Assembly: GCF_902859825.1 (NCBI RefSeq)
Contig: NZ_CADIKB010000027.1
Coordinates: 1 to 64,000 of the forward strand
Direction of reading: 5' to 3'
From: Paraburkholderia phenoliruptrix
GTDB lineage: Bacteria; Pseudomonadota; Gammaproteobacteria; Burkholderiales; Burkholderiaceae
Length of the DNA stretch: 64,000 nucleotides
The notes under the pieces are model-generated. The model ran no database searches, was not told the DNA's origin, and saw only the letters and a program-made list of their open reading frames with translations. This document shows positions 1 to 8,421 of the stretch, piece after piece. How positions within the stretch are numbered: the first letter of the stretch is position 1; every line of letters begins with the position of its first letter. The translations under genes were made by a program, and so were the position numbers.

Positions 1-497
1 TGTTTGACACGCATCGTCGCTGCTTCGGCTGGAGTCCTGTTCTGGGCTCCAGCATCTCCCTTACCTCACCTGCTCCGCGATTTTCTGATTCGCTTAATTA
101 GTTTTCGCGCGCCGCAATACCTCACGACGTGAGCCAATCAGAATCGCCGGGTCCCTCCCCACGCGACATTGGCGGCACAAGCAGCCACGACGCATACGCT
201 GTTACAAAAAATTCCCGCCGACGCGTTTCGTAAGACCTAAATTCCATTGCATTCATGCTGCCGGTTCCCGCCGCCAGCGTTAAGCAAGTCGTAGCCGACG
301 CGCTGGCGGTCTCCAGCGCTCGCGGCCTGCAATGGTCCACGCGGTAGTGAGTTGGCGAGTAAAAGATGCTGAACAAGAAGCGCCGATGCTGTCGTTATGA
401 CTCATGCAAACAGGCGCAATCTCCCCACGTCGCTTAGCAACCGCCAGCATGCTATCGGTCTGCCCGTCGCAGGTCGCTTATGGAGGAGGAGTCTTCT
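1..497. other. Non-coding region upstream of the BNR-repeat gene
   Basis: I see no convincing gene here. A perfect inverted repeat lies at 28-53 (arms GCTGGAG and CTCCAGC, extended inward by TCC/GGG with one T-G pair). It has no T-run after it, so it is not a standard terminator for either strand; it may belong to a gene left of the window. A purine-rich ribosome-binding site at 482-490 serves the next gene. Confidence 0.4.
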
Positions 498-1934
498 ATG
501 TCCTGCAACAAGCATGGTCTACTTGTGTTCGGCATTCCGCTCGCCCTCGCCTTGACGGCCAGCGCGTCGGCCTCGGCCGCGCCGGTTCTGGCGTCGGGTC
601 CGAGTCCGTTTGCCAGCTGCAACATCGGCGGGCCGGGCACCGTCTATGTGAATGCGGAGGTCGAGCCGTGGCTGGCCGTGAATCCGGCCAATCCTTCAAA
701 CCTGATTGCCGTGTGGCAGCAGGACCGCTGGTCGAACGGCGGCTCACATGGTCTCGTGGCAGCGTCTTCGTTCGACGGCGGCCATACGTGGGCCGAAACG
801 CCCCAGCCTTTTAGCCTTTGCGCGAACGGACTGCCATATGAACGCGCGTCCGACCCGTGGGTCTCGTTTGGACCTGACGGCACCGCCTACTCCGTGTCGA
901 TCTCGTTCAACCAGTCGAACAACAATAATGCCGTAGGCGCCGCCGTATCGAACGACGGGGGCCAAACATGGAGCAACCTGAGCATTCTGATTGCGGATAA
1001 CGAACCGTCGTTGCAATTCTTCAACGACAAGGAGTCGGTCACCGCGAATCCGATCAAGGCAGGCGTCGCTTATGCGGTCTGGGACCGCCTCGAACTGCCG
1101 AACGGCAATCCCTACGCGAACCTGCATACCGCGGCTTTCCGCGGACCGTCCCTATTCTCGAAGACCGTGGACGGCGGCCTCACGTGGAGCGCGCCGTCAG
1201 TCATCGTGAACGTGCCGTCGCGCCAGCAGACCATCGGCAATCAGATCGTCGTCAACTCGCAGGACGGAACACTGTATGACTTCTTCGACCTGATCAGTCC
1301 GCCCTTCTCGAAAGCGGCGGGCAAGGTCGCGTTCATCAAATCGACCGATGACGGCGCCACGTGGACCAAGCCGCAAATCATCTCCGGACTGCAGACCGTC
1401 TCCGTCACGGATCCAAACACAGGCGAACCGGTGCGCACGGGAGACATCATTCCCGAGCCGGCAATCGATCCGGCGACCGGCCAGCTCTACGTGGTCTGGC
1501 AGGATTCGCGCTTTAATGGCGGCCAGTACGACGAGATTGCGCTGTCTACCTCGACGGACGGCGGCCAGAGCTGGAGCGCCCCCGTGCGCGTCAACACGCC
1601 CTCTGGAAGGCCGGCGTTCAATCCGAGCGTGCGTGTCAACGCGGCGGGGACGGTTGCGGTCACCTACTACGACTTCCGCACCCTCCAGGCCGGCAATACG
1701 GCCACGTTGCCCACCGACTATTGGCGAACCACCTCGACGGACGGCGGCAAGACTTTCGGCGGAGAGCTGCATCTGGCGGGCTCGTTCGATCTGAAGACCG
1801 CGCCGAATGCCGAGGGCTTCTTCGTTGGCGACTATCAGGGATTGGATGCGCGCGGAACGTCATTCGTGCCGCTGTTCGTGCAGACCAACTCGGGTAACAC
1901 ATTAAATCGCACGGACGTGTTCGCTGCACCCTAG
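498..1934 (+). CDS. Secreted sialidase-like BNR/Asp-box beta-propeller protein
   Basis: A 478-residue protein with a signal peptide of about 28 residues (Lys-His, hydrophobic LLVFGIPLALALTA, then an Ala/Ser-rich cleavage zone). The mature part holds six Asp-box motifs of the S/T-x-D-G-G-x-T/S-W/F kind (for example FDGGHTW, NDGGQTW, VDGGLTW, TDDGATW, TDGGQSW, TDGGKTF). These turns are typical of six-bladed sialidase or photosynthesis-stability-factor-like propellers. An in-frame ATG at 480 exists, but it overlaps the strong GGAGGAGGA ribosome-binding site at 482-490, so the ATG at 498 is preferred. The fold is well supported; enzyme activity is not, because the Arg triad of true sialidases cannot be identified by eye. 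It is probably exported to the periplasm or outside the cell. Confidence 0.8.
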   Translation: MSCNKHGLLVFGIPLALALTASASASAAPVLASGPSPFASCNIGGPGTVYVNAEVEPWLAVNPANPSNLIAVWQQDRWSNGGSHGLVAASSFDGGHTWAETPQPFSLCANGLPYERASDPWVSFGPDGTAYSVSISFNQSNNNNAVGAAVSNDGGQTWSNLSILIADNEPSLQFFNDKESVTANPIKAGVAYAVWDRLELPNGNPYANLHTAAFRGPSLFSKTVDGGLTWSAPSVIVNVPSRQQTIGNQIVVNSQDGTLYDFFDLISPPFSKAAGKVAFIKSTDDGATWTKPQIISGLQTVSVTDPNTGEPVRTGDIIPEPAIDPATGQLYVVWQDSRFNGGQYDEIALSTSTDGGQSWSAPVRVNTPSGRPAFNPSVRVNAAGTVAVTYYDFRTLQAGNTATLPTDYWRTTSTDGGKTFGGELHLAGSFDLKTAPNAEGFFVGDYQGLDARGTSFVPLFVQTNSGNTLNRTDVFAAP

Positions 1935-2012
1935 TCGTCGAAAATTGCGCCGCCGACGCGGCCTGATTGCCGGGAGGCTTCCGGCGATCAGGCAAGGCAC
2001 GCTGAATGGCGC

Positions 2013-2333
2013 TTACAGATAGCTGCAGACGTAGTCGAGCGTTTCGACGACGTCGATATCAAAGCGGCTCTTGCCGGGCACCGAAAACGATTCGCCCGCG
2101 CTGTAGGTTGTCCACTCGTCGCTGCCTTCTAGGCGGATGCGGCATTGGCCTGCCTGGACTTCCATCAGCTCCGGCGCGTCCGTGCCGAAATTGAGTGTGC
2201 CCGGCAGAATGACGCCGAGCGTCTTGCGCGTGCCGTCGGCGAAGAGCACGGTATGAGAGACGCACTTGCCGTCGAAATACACGTTGGCGCGTTTGATAAC
2301 GGAAACCTGGTCGAATTGCGTTGCGGCCGTCAT
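2013..2333 (-). CDS. ppnP: Pyrimidine/purine nucleoside phosphorylase PpnP
   Basis: A 106-residue cupin-fold protein of the YaiE/PpnP (DUF1255) family, full length for the family. It opens with an FDQVSVIKRANVYFDGKCVS segment and carries the conserved KTLGVILPGTLNF and VPGKSRFDI blocks. Family members cleave a broad range of nucleosides with phosphate, giving the base and ribose-1-phosphate, in the cytoplasm. The start is an ATG preceded by AGGA eight bases upstream. It stands alone on the minus strand, between the convergent BNR gene and a possible dioxygenase gene 166 bp upstream. Confidence 0.9.
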   Translation of the reverse strand: MTAATQFDQVSVIKRANVYFDGKCVSHTVLFADGTRKTLGVILPGTLNFGTDAPELMEVQAGQCRIRLEGSDEWTTYSAGESFSVPGKSRFDIDVVETLDYVCSYL

Positions 2334-2499
2334 GGCGGTGTTCCTGTGAGTCGTCGTGAAGGGATATGTGGCGCCGCGCGGCGGCTGCCTTGCTGTTCGC
2401 GGTTTGCGCCGACCGTCCCGGGATGCTTGCGGTCAGGCCCAAGCTCGCCATCATACAGGCGAGCGTGGGCGTGCAACGACCCCGGTGCTAGTGCGGCGC

Positions 2500-3204
2500 T
2501 CAGCCGCCCGGGCGCCAGCGTCCGGAAGCCGGGCACACGATGACGGGCTCGCCATTCAGCAGAACCTGCTCTTCTTGCCGTTGCGATGCGGGTAAGGGCG
2601 CAACGTCGAAATCGATCTGAAGCACGCGGGCGACCTCCGTATCGTCGATCGGCAGTTCCCACGTCAGGAATATCTGCACGCAATCCGGGGCCAGCGTGAA
2701 GTCGTTCGCATTGAAGCCGCTGCTGTCGCGCCGGATGACGCCATGCGGCTGGCCCGTGTCGAAGATCACGACCGTGCCGCGCGTCAACGGAATGCGCTGG
2801 CCCGTCGACGGGAAATGCACGTCAAAGCCCTCGTCCTCGGTAAGGAAGAGGTTGCAGAAGGCCGCGCAGCCATACTGCGCGGCGTCGTGGTGATACCTCG
2901 CGCCGCGGCAGGCCATCAACGCGACATCGCTGGAGGCCAGCACATCGGCGAGTCCGAGAGAGCGCGTCCAGTCGGACATCGACTGCACGCAGCGGGTGTA
3001 GTCCTCCCAGCGCACGCGCGTTCTGGCGAAAGGCATGGCCTCGACGTCGCCGGCTTCGAGATCCATCCGCGACGATGTTTCTCTCTCCCAGTCGGTGAGC
3101 ACGTGACGTGGAGGCACGGGTATATCGACGACATGTGACAGCACGACGTCGCTCACGCTTCGACTGCGCAAGGCCTCGCCGGTGCAGAAATAGGAAATCA
3201 GCAT
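2500..3204 (-). CDS. Possible 2-oxoglutarate/Fe(II)-type dioxygenase
   Basis: A 234-residue protein from the chosen ATG. The frame stays open upstream to an ATG at 3336, but those extra 44 residues are Ala/Pro/Asn-rich and look unlike a folded domain; neither start has a good ribosome-binding site. A facial-triad-like pattern is visible: HHDAAQ (His-x-Asp type) in the middle and QPHGVIRR about 60 residues later, followed by Arg residues that could bind a carboxylate. That fits an Fe(II)/2-oxoglutarate oxygenase double-stranded beta-helix, but I do not recognise a named family. The two Cys residues in AAFCNLF and YFCTGE are not arranged as a metal site. Function is an inference from the motif only. 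Confidence 0.5.
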   Translation of the reverse strand: MLISYFCTGEALRSRSVSDVVLSHVVDIPVPPRHVLTDWERETSSRMDLEAGDVEAMPFARTRVRWEDYTRCVQSMSDWTRSLGLADVLASSDVALMACRGARYHHDAAQYGCAAFCNLFLTEDEGFDVHFPSTGQRIPLTRGTVVIFDTGQPHGVIRRDSSGFNANDFTLAPDCVQIFLTWELPIDDTEVARVLQIDFDVAPLPASQRQEEQVLLNGEPVIVCPASGRWRPGG

Positions 3205-3480
3205 GGGGTGCGCTTTCAGAGCGTCTGGAACGGGTGCTGCGTTTGCAGCAGTTGCAGCGTTTGCACCGTCCGGAGGACGAACGATCCGCGTATTGTAACG
3301 ATTGCCAGCAACCGGTTTGACTGCCGCTGCACCCATTCTGGCCGCCGACGGGGGGCCAGCACTCGCGAACCCTGCGGCGCATGCTCGCCAAAGCGGATCA
3401 GTGTGTTCGACACGCGCCCGTTGTCGCGCACGCTCTCTGCCCTCTGCGATTTTGAACTGCTCAACCGCAGTTCCGTTCAG

Positions 3481-4081
3481 TGAGCGTGGTCGCTGCGAAT
3501 GCGGTCAGCGGCGCGGCACACTCCTTCAGCAATCGTGACGGTGGGCTCGACGCGGCGAGGATCATCGCGTCGGGCGCCTTACCGCCATGGTTTCCCGCGG
3601 TGGAAATAGACGGCGCGTGGTACTGGGACGGATCGCTCGCCACGGCAGCGCCGATGCGCCATCTCGTGGCCAATGCACCCGCTGCTACGCGCACGACGAT
3701 CTTGCGCGCCGACTTGTGGAGCTGTGACGGCCCGCTCGCGGACAATCTCGTCGATGTCGACATCGGAGGAAAAACATCGAGCACGCAAGCCGCGCGGCTC
3801 TTTTCAACGACGCGTTGCAAGAATCGCAGAATCTGAAATCGCTACTCGCCTACGCGCTGAGTCGTATCGACAGTTCGCAAAAACAGACGGATCCGCAATT
3901 GATCGAAGCGGCTGCGTTCGCGCAACCGAAAAACTTTCGCGTCGTCGGCATCGACTACGAGCGCTCGCAGTGCGAGGCGCACTTCAAGGACAGTCAGTTC
4001 GGCAAGACCGCCATCGACGAGCATTGGGCGAATGGGCGCCACGCTGCAGAAACGGCGTTGTCGCAGATCGACACTGCGTAG
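3481..4081 (+). pseudogene. Decayed patatin-like phospholipase (3' part only)
   Basis: The remnant reads ASGALPPWFPAVEIDGAWYW then DGSLATAAPMRHL and ADLWSCDGPLADNLVDVD. These blocks match the region around the catalytic Asp (DG) and the DUF3734-type tail of patatin-like phospholipases. The upstream part with the Gly-x-Ser-x-Gly nucleophile is missing. Around the A-run at 3770-3774 the frame shifts: the first frame ends at 3836 with unrelated residues, while the other frame continues the family pattern (EEKNIEHASRAALFNDALQ) and runs to the stop at 4081. Truncation plus frameshift mark it as a pseudogene. The ATG at 3815 is internal to the broken tail, so a separate small gene there is unlikely. 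Confidence 0.75.
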
Positions 4082-4137
4082 GCGCCCGGCGCAGACAGGC
4101 GGGCAGCCGCGCCGTCGCCGGCCACGCCATAGAAACG

Positions 4138-4602
4138 TTATGCCTGTGTATCGATCATGCCCGTGGTCTGCCCGGACTGGAGCATCAGTTGCGCCAGCTC
4201 CGCGGTGGCCATCTGAAGCGCTGCGGAGATCTGATTGACCTGGGCGGCAGCGCTCGCCGCGGAATCGGACGAGACGCCGTCGGTGCCCAATTGCGACTGC
4301 TTCGACGCGCGCGCCATCTGCTCCTCGGCTTGCGCGAGTTGTTGCTGCAACGACCTGATCAGCTGCTTGAGCCTCGTGATGGCGGTGCTTTCTGTTGAGC
4401 TACTACTGCCGCCTTGTGCCCCGCCGGCCTGGATTGCCGAACTACTCGCGCCAGTAGAGGACGCGCTCGTGCTCGAAGCGTTGCCGCTCGGGTTGGCGTT
4501 GTTGCCGACGGCGTCGGCGGAAGTGCCCACGGCGGCCGATGTTGTTTGCGCGTTGCCGGCGGCGTAATCGCCCGCAAGCGTGTTCTGGATCTGCATGGTC
4601 AA
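4138..4602 (-). CDS. FlxA-like family protein
   Basis: A 154-residue protein. Residues 1-75 are low complexity (Ala, Ser, Thr, Gly, Asn). A predicted coiled coil follows (TRLKQLIRSLQQQLAQAEEQ), then an Ala/Gln-rich helix ending in MIDTQA. The coiled coil matches the FlxA-like domain found next to flagellar genes in enterobacteria, though no flagellar gene lies here and the role is unknown. The start may be TTG at 4602, which has AGGA seven bases upstream, or the ATG at 4596, where the spacing is long. No signal peptide or membrane segment is visible, so it is probably cytoplasmic. Confidence 0.7.
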   Translation of the reverse strand: MTMQIQNTLAGDYAAGNAQTTSAAVGTSADAVGNNANPSGNASSTSASSTGASSSAIQAGGAQGGSSSSTESTAITRLKQLIRSLQQQLAQAEEQMARASKQSQLGTDGVSSDSAASAAAQVNQISAALQMATAELAQLMLQSGQTTGMIDTQA

Positions 4603-4842
4603 GTGATTATCCTGTGCAAGGGATCAGATGGCAAGCCATGCATTGGCTATCGGCAGATTGCGCGCGATCCTTTAGGGCGCGCAGAAAATCCGCCTGATCC
4701 GGCCGTCGAGGGGAACGAGCTCTGCTAACCTGCGAACGGAAACCAAGTATCGCCTCTGCGACAAAGAGCAGGCGTCTGGGACGCCTCGCCGCGAAGCAGT
4801 CTGAATCCCTATCTTTCACTTGCCGCGCGCTGGAGTTGCCAA

Positions 4843-5400
4843 TTGCTTATTCGCCGACTCACCCCGTCCGATGCGCCGTCCTTCCAGACATTGCGCCTTG
4901 CAGGCCTGAAGGAGACGCCAACTTCATTCGCGTCGAGCTACGAGGAGGAAATGCATCGTACTCCTGATGACATAGCAGACCGCTTAGCTGCGAGAGACGA
5001 CCGCGGCGTTTTCGGCGCATTCGAAGGTACGCGTCTCATTGGAATGGCGGGACTCGGGCGCGAGAATCTTGCGAAGCTGCGCCACAAAGCGTTTGTATGG
5101 GGCGTCTACGTCGCGGCCGATAAAAGAGGCCGTGGCGTGAGCAGGATGCTCGTCAGCGAGGTAATCGGTTTTGCCCAGTCAGTGCCGGGCATCACGCAAA
5201 TCAACTTGAGCGTCAACGCATGCAACCACATTGCCATCCGGCTCTATACGTCGCTCGGCTTCAAACAGTTCGCGCTTGAACCGGCCTCCATGATTGTCGA
5301 TGGAAAGCCCTACGACGAGATCCATATGTCGTTGCGCTTCGAGCGCGAGGCGGCCCCTACAAGCGACCATACGGCTGCGACAAAGCCTTCGCCGACTTGA
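4843..5400 (+). CDS. GNAT-family N-acetyltransferase
   Basis: A 185-residue acetyltransferase of the GNAT fold. It starts MLIRRLTPSDAPSF, the usual beta-1/alpha-1 opening. The acetyl-CoA-binding motif A is VWGVYVAADKRGRGVSRML, with the R-G-x-G-V pattern, and motif B contains NACNHIAIRLYTSLGFKQF. The start codon is TTG, supported by GGAG at 4832-4835. The substrate cannot be told from sequence. The last 44 bp overlap the 3' end of the IclR-type gene on the other strand, so the two genes are convergent and share coding DNA. Confidence 0.85.
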   Translation: MLIRRLTPSDAPSFQTLRLAGLKETPTSFASSYEEEMHRTPDDIADRLAARDDRGVFGAFEGTRLIGMAGLGRENLAKLRHKAFVWGVYVAADKRGRGVSRMLVSEVIGFAQSVPGITQINLSVNACNHIAIRLYTSLGFKQFALEPASMIVDGKPYDEIHMSLRFEREAAPTSDHTAATKPSPT

Positions 5401-6118
5401 GGAGATCTTCCAGCATCGCCGCGCGTTTCTCGGGTTCGGTATCGCGGCTCGTCATGAAGCACAGCGCCGCGACCGGAAGACCCGTGCGGTCGCGAATCGG
5501 CGCCGCCATGCACAGCCGGAAAGTATGCGACAGGCCTTCCGTGCAACAGTAACCCTCGTCCGCGGCGCGTTGCACGTCGCGAACGAAATCGTCGAATTCA
5601 ATACGCCTGCCGTTGTCGAGAACGAAGTCCTCGTCCGGAATCAGGCTGCGGATTTCGTCGGCGCGCAAATGCGCGAGCAGCAAACGACCCGACGCCGTCC
5701 ACGGAATCGGCACCTTCACGCCGATGTCGGAACTGATGTTGAACGGCCGCGAGCTGTTCTCCGACAACACCACCGTGTACTTGTTGCCTTCGAGCATGCA
5801 CAACTGCGCGGTTTCGTCATGCGTTCGCACGAGCGCGAGAATGGCCTGATGCGCGCGGCTGATCAGATCGTTGTGAACCGCGTAGTCGGCGCCGTAGTAA
5901 TGCATCTCACGGCCGAAGAACACGCTTCCGTCGGCGGTGGTTTCGAGCCAGCCTGCTTCCGTCAGCATGGTGACCAGTTCGTAAATGCTGGAACGCGGCG
6001 CGCCTGTTGCTTCGATCAACTCGCGCATCGTCATCGGCCGCCGCGCGCTATGCAATTGCTTGAGAATGCCGATGACGCGGTCGACCCCCCTGGCCCTTGT
6101 TGATTCCGGTGCAGACAT
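5357..6118 (-). CDS. IclR-family transcriptional regulator
   Basis: A 253-residue regulator: an N-terminal winged helix-turn-helix (residues about 10-70, with MTMRELIEATGAPRSSIYEL) and a C-terminal IclR effector domain (about 80-250, with RPFNISSDIGVKVPIPWTAS and FRLCMAAPIRDRTGLPVAAL). IclR proteins bind small carboxylated or aromatic effectors and act as dimers or tetramers on palindromes. It lies 125 bp downstream of an amino-acid ABC transporter on the same strand, so it probably controls that operon; a perfect dyad upstream of the binding-protein gene (9379-9396) is a candidate target. Its 3' end overlaps the convergent acetyltransferase gene by 44 bp. Confidence 0.9.
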   Translation of the reverse strand: MSAPESTRARGVDRVIGILKQLHSARRPMTMRELIEATGAPRSSIYELVTMLTEAGWLETTADGSVFFGREMHYYGADYAVHNDLISRAHQAILALVRTHDETAQLCMLEGNKYTVVLSENSSRPFNISSDIGVKVPIPWTASGRLLLAHLRADEIRSLIPDEDFVLDNGRRIEFDDFVRDVQRAADEGYCCTEGLSHTFRLCMAAPIRDRTGLPVAALCFMTSRDTEPEKRAAMLEDLLKSAKALSQPYGRL

Positions 6119-6242
6119 TCATTGAACTCCGTCAGCGATAGGGTTCGCAGTGTAACTGTTGTGTGACGCGAGTCCGGCGTGCGGCGAGCGGTACGCCGTC
6201 AACGCTGGTTCAAAGACGGTGCGATTTCCGCCGCGGCCTCAA

Positions 6243-6995
6243 TCAATGATCGAGCACGCGATGCAGAAACTGCCGCGTGCGCTCGTTCTGCGGATTCACG
6301 AAGATCTGCTCCGGCGCGCCCTGCTCCGCGATCACGCCTTTATCCATGAACACGACGCGGTCGGCGGTCTTGCGCGCGAAGCCCATTTCGTGTGTGACCA
6401 CGACCATCGTCATCCCGTCGCGCGCCAGTCCGCGCATCACTTCCGTCACTTCGCCGACGAGCTCCGGGTCGAGCGCCGACGTGGCTTCGTCGAAGAACAT
6501 GATGCCCGGCTCGACGGCGAGCGCTCTTGCAATGGCCACGCGCTGCTGCTGGCCGCCGGAGAGCTGGCTCGGATAGTGTTCCGCGCGATCGGCGAGACCG
6601 ACTCTGTCGAGCGCCTCCATGCCTCGCTTGCGCGCGTCGGCAGCGCTCATTTTGCGAGCCTTGATCAACGCGAGCGTCACGTTGCCGAGCGCGGTCTTGT
6701 GCGGAAACAGATTGAACTGCTGGAACACCATGCCGACGTGTCCGCGAATTTCCTTCGCACGGCGCGCATCGTGAAGCGGGACGTCGTTGACCCACACCTC
6801 GCCGGCGTCGGCGGTTTCGAGGCCGCTCATGATGCGCAGCACCGTGCTCTTGCCGGAGCCCGACGCGCCGATCAGCACGAGCACTTCGCCCGGCCGCACG
6901 TCGAGATCGATTTCCTTCAGCACTTGAGTAGCGCCAAATGATTTGCCGACGCGGGTGAGTTTGATGATCGGCTTCGACGTAGTGACAGTGGTCAT
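6243..6995 (-). CDS. Polar amino-acid ABC transporter, ATP-binding protein
   Basis: A 250-residue ATPase of the GlnQ/HisP class. Walker A is GASGSGKST, the Q-loop sits in VGMVFQQFNLFPHKT, the signature is LSGGQQQR, Walker B is IMFFDEATSALD and the H-loop is VVVTHEMGF. Length and the FPHKTALGNV segment are typical of polar amino-acid importers. It works at the inner face of the cytoplasmic membrane with the two permeases just upstream; its ATG overlaps the stop of the adjacent permease by 4 bp (ATGA), which suggests translational coupling. Confidence 0.93.
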   Translation of the reverse strand: MTTVTTSKPIIKLTRVGKSFGATQVLKEIDLDVRPGEVLVLIGASGSGKSTVLRIMSGLETADAGEVWVNDVPLHDARRAKEIRGHVGMVFQQFNLFPHKTALGNVTLALIKARKMSAADARKRGMEALDRVGLADRAEHYPSQLSGGQQQRVAIARALAVEPGIMFFDEATSALDPELVGEVTEVMRGLARDGMTMVVVTHEMGFARKTADRVVFMDKGVIAEQGAPEQIFVNPQNERTRQFLHRVLDH

Positions 6996-7642
6996 GACAG
7001 CAGGCTCCTTCTTCGGTCATGGTGGCGCACCCACTGCGACAGTGGAAAGCACACGATGAAATAAAGCACGGCAACGAGTCCATAAATTTCGACCGGTTTG
7101 CCGACCCGGTCGACAATGGCCTGCCCTCCGTGCATCAATTCCGACATGCCGATCATGCTGACAATCGACGTGTCCTTGATTAGCGACAGGTACTGGCCGA
7201 TAAGCGGCGGCATCACGATCTTGCCGGTCTGCGGCAGGATCACGGAGAAGAACGTCTGCGTCTTGCTGAGGCCGAGAATCTGCGAGACTTCCCATTGGCC
7301 TTTCGGCACCGCCTCGATACCCGAGCGGAACACCTCTGCGATATAGGCGCCCTGATAGACGCTCAAACCGACGACGCCCGCTGCGAACACGTCGATTGCA
7401 TAGCCGAAGTACGACACGCCGAAGTAGATGAACATCAGCGTGATGAGCACCGGCGTGCCGCGAAAGAGTTCGGTATAAAGCCGCGCCACGGTCGGCGTGC
7501 CCCACGGCCCGAACGAACGCAGCACGGCCGCAAGCAGGCCGATCAGTGTTCCGCCGACGATCGCCGCCGCCGACAGCAACAGTGTTGCCAGCAGTCCCTG
7601 AAACAGGATCGCAAGGCTCGTCATCAACAATTCGCTCGACAT
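6992..7642 (-). CDS. Polar amino-acid ABC transporter, permease
   Basis: A 216-residue inner-membrane permease of the HisMQ/GlnP type. About five hydrophobic segments are visible, and the EAA loop is GIEAVPKGQWEVSQILGLSK. The frame is open to an ATG at 7693, but that start lies inside the upstream permease gene; the ATG at 7642 has GGAG seven bases upstream and is preferred. It forms the membrane pore together with the second permease encoded 23 bp upstream. Confidence 0.9.
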   Translation of the reverse strand: MSSELLMTSLAILFQGLLATLLLSAAAIVGGTLIGLLAAVLRSFGPWGTPTVARLYTELFRGTPVLITLMFIYFGVSYFGYAIDVFAAGVVGLSVYQGAYIAEVFRSGIEAVPKGQWEVSQILGLSKTQTFFSVILPQTGKIVMPPLIGQYLSLIKDTSIVSMIGMSELMHGGQAIVDRVGKPVEIYGLVAVLYFIVCFPLSQWVRHHDRRRSLLS

Positions 7643-7664
7643 GTTCAATCTCCGGTTTCGGCGC

Positions 7665-8381
7665 TCAGGTGCGGTCGGCCTGGCGTGCGACAAGGAAGAG
7701 CCGCCGCGCGCGTTTTTTCACCTCGAGCGGCGGATGAAACATGCGCGCCCCAATCAGGCCTGCGACCCACGAAAGCACGTTGCTGAGGAACAGATAGGCG
7801 ATCAGCGTGATGGTGAACGTCTGGATATAGAGCAGCGTGCGCGCGTTGATGACCGTTGCGGTTCCGCTCAATTCAGGCAGCGCAATCGCCGACAACAACG
7901 ACGTGCCCAGCAGCAACTGGATCAGGTTATTGACGATTGCCGGATAAACCGCACGCGCGGCCTGCGGCAACACGACTTCCATAAAAATCTGCGAGCGCTC
8001 CAGACCTAGAATGGACGCTGCCTCGACTTGCCCGCGCGGTACCGACTGGATGCCCGCGCGAAACACCTCGGCCAGATAGGCGCCGACATTCACACCCAAC
8101 GCAATCACACCCGCTGTATAAGCGTTGAGCGTAATGCCGAGCGACGGCAAGCCGAAGAACACGATAAAAATCTGCACCAGCACCGGCGTATTGCGGATCG
8201 CCTCGATATAAACACTCGCGATGCCGCGCAGCAGGCTCACGCGGGACGCACTCGCCAGTGCGGTGAGCAAGCCGAGCAGCATCGCGAGGACGAAGGCCAG
8301 CAGCGTCACCTGAAGCGTCAGCCACGACGCGCGAACGAAATCGTTCAGATAACCCGCGAGGGTGATCCATTCATAGCTCAT
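7665..8381 (-). CDS. Polar amino-acid ABC transporter, permease
   Basis: A 238-residue inner-membrane permease, paralogous to its neighbour. The EAA-type loop reads GIQSVPRGQVEAASILGLER and the hydrophobic segments follow the HisMQ pattern. The C-terminus after the last helix is basic (KKRARRLFLVARQ) and cytoplasmic. It lies 40 bp downstream of the solute-binding-protein gene and 23 bp upstream of the second permease, in an operon of four transporter genes. The substrate is probably a polar amino acid. Confidence 0.9.
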   Translation of the reverse strand: MSYEWITLAGYLNDFVRASWLTLQVTLLAFVLAMLLGLLTALASASRVSLLRGIASVYIEAIRNTPVLVQIFIVFFGLPSLGITLNAYTAGVIALGVNVGAYLAEVFRAGIQSVPRGQVEAASILGLERSQIFMEVVLPQAARAVYPAIVNNLIQLLLGTSLLSAIALPELSGTATVINARTLLYIQTFTITLIAYLFLSNVLSWVAGLIGARMFHPPLEVKKRARRLFLVARQADRT

Positions 8382-8421
8382 GGTTCCTCCGTCCGTCGCG
8401 CATCACGTCGCACACATGCAG

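Noticed and set aside
3815..4081. A separate small plus-strand gene starting with ATG at 3815
   Set aside because: It continues the family pattern of the broken patatin gene across a frameshift, so it is the tail of a pseudogene.
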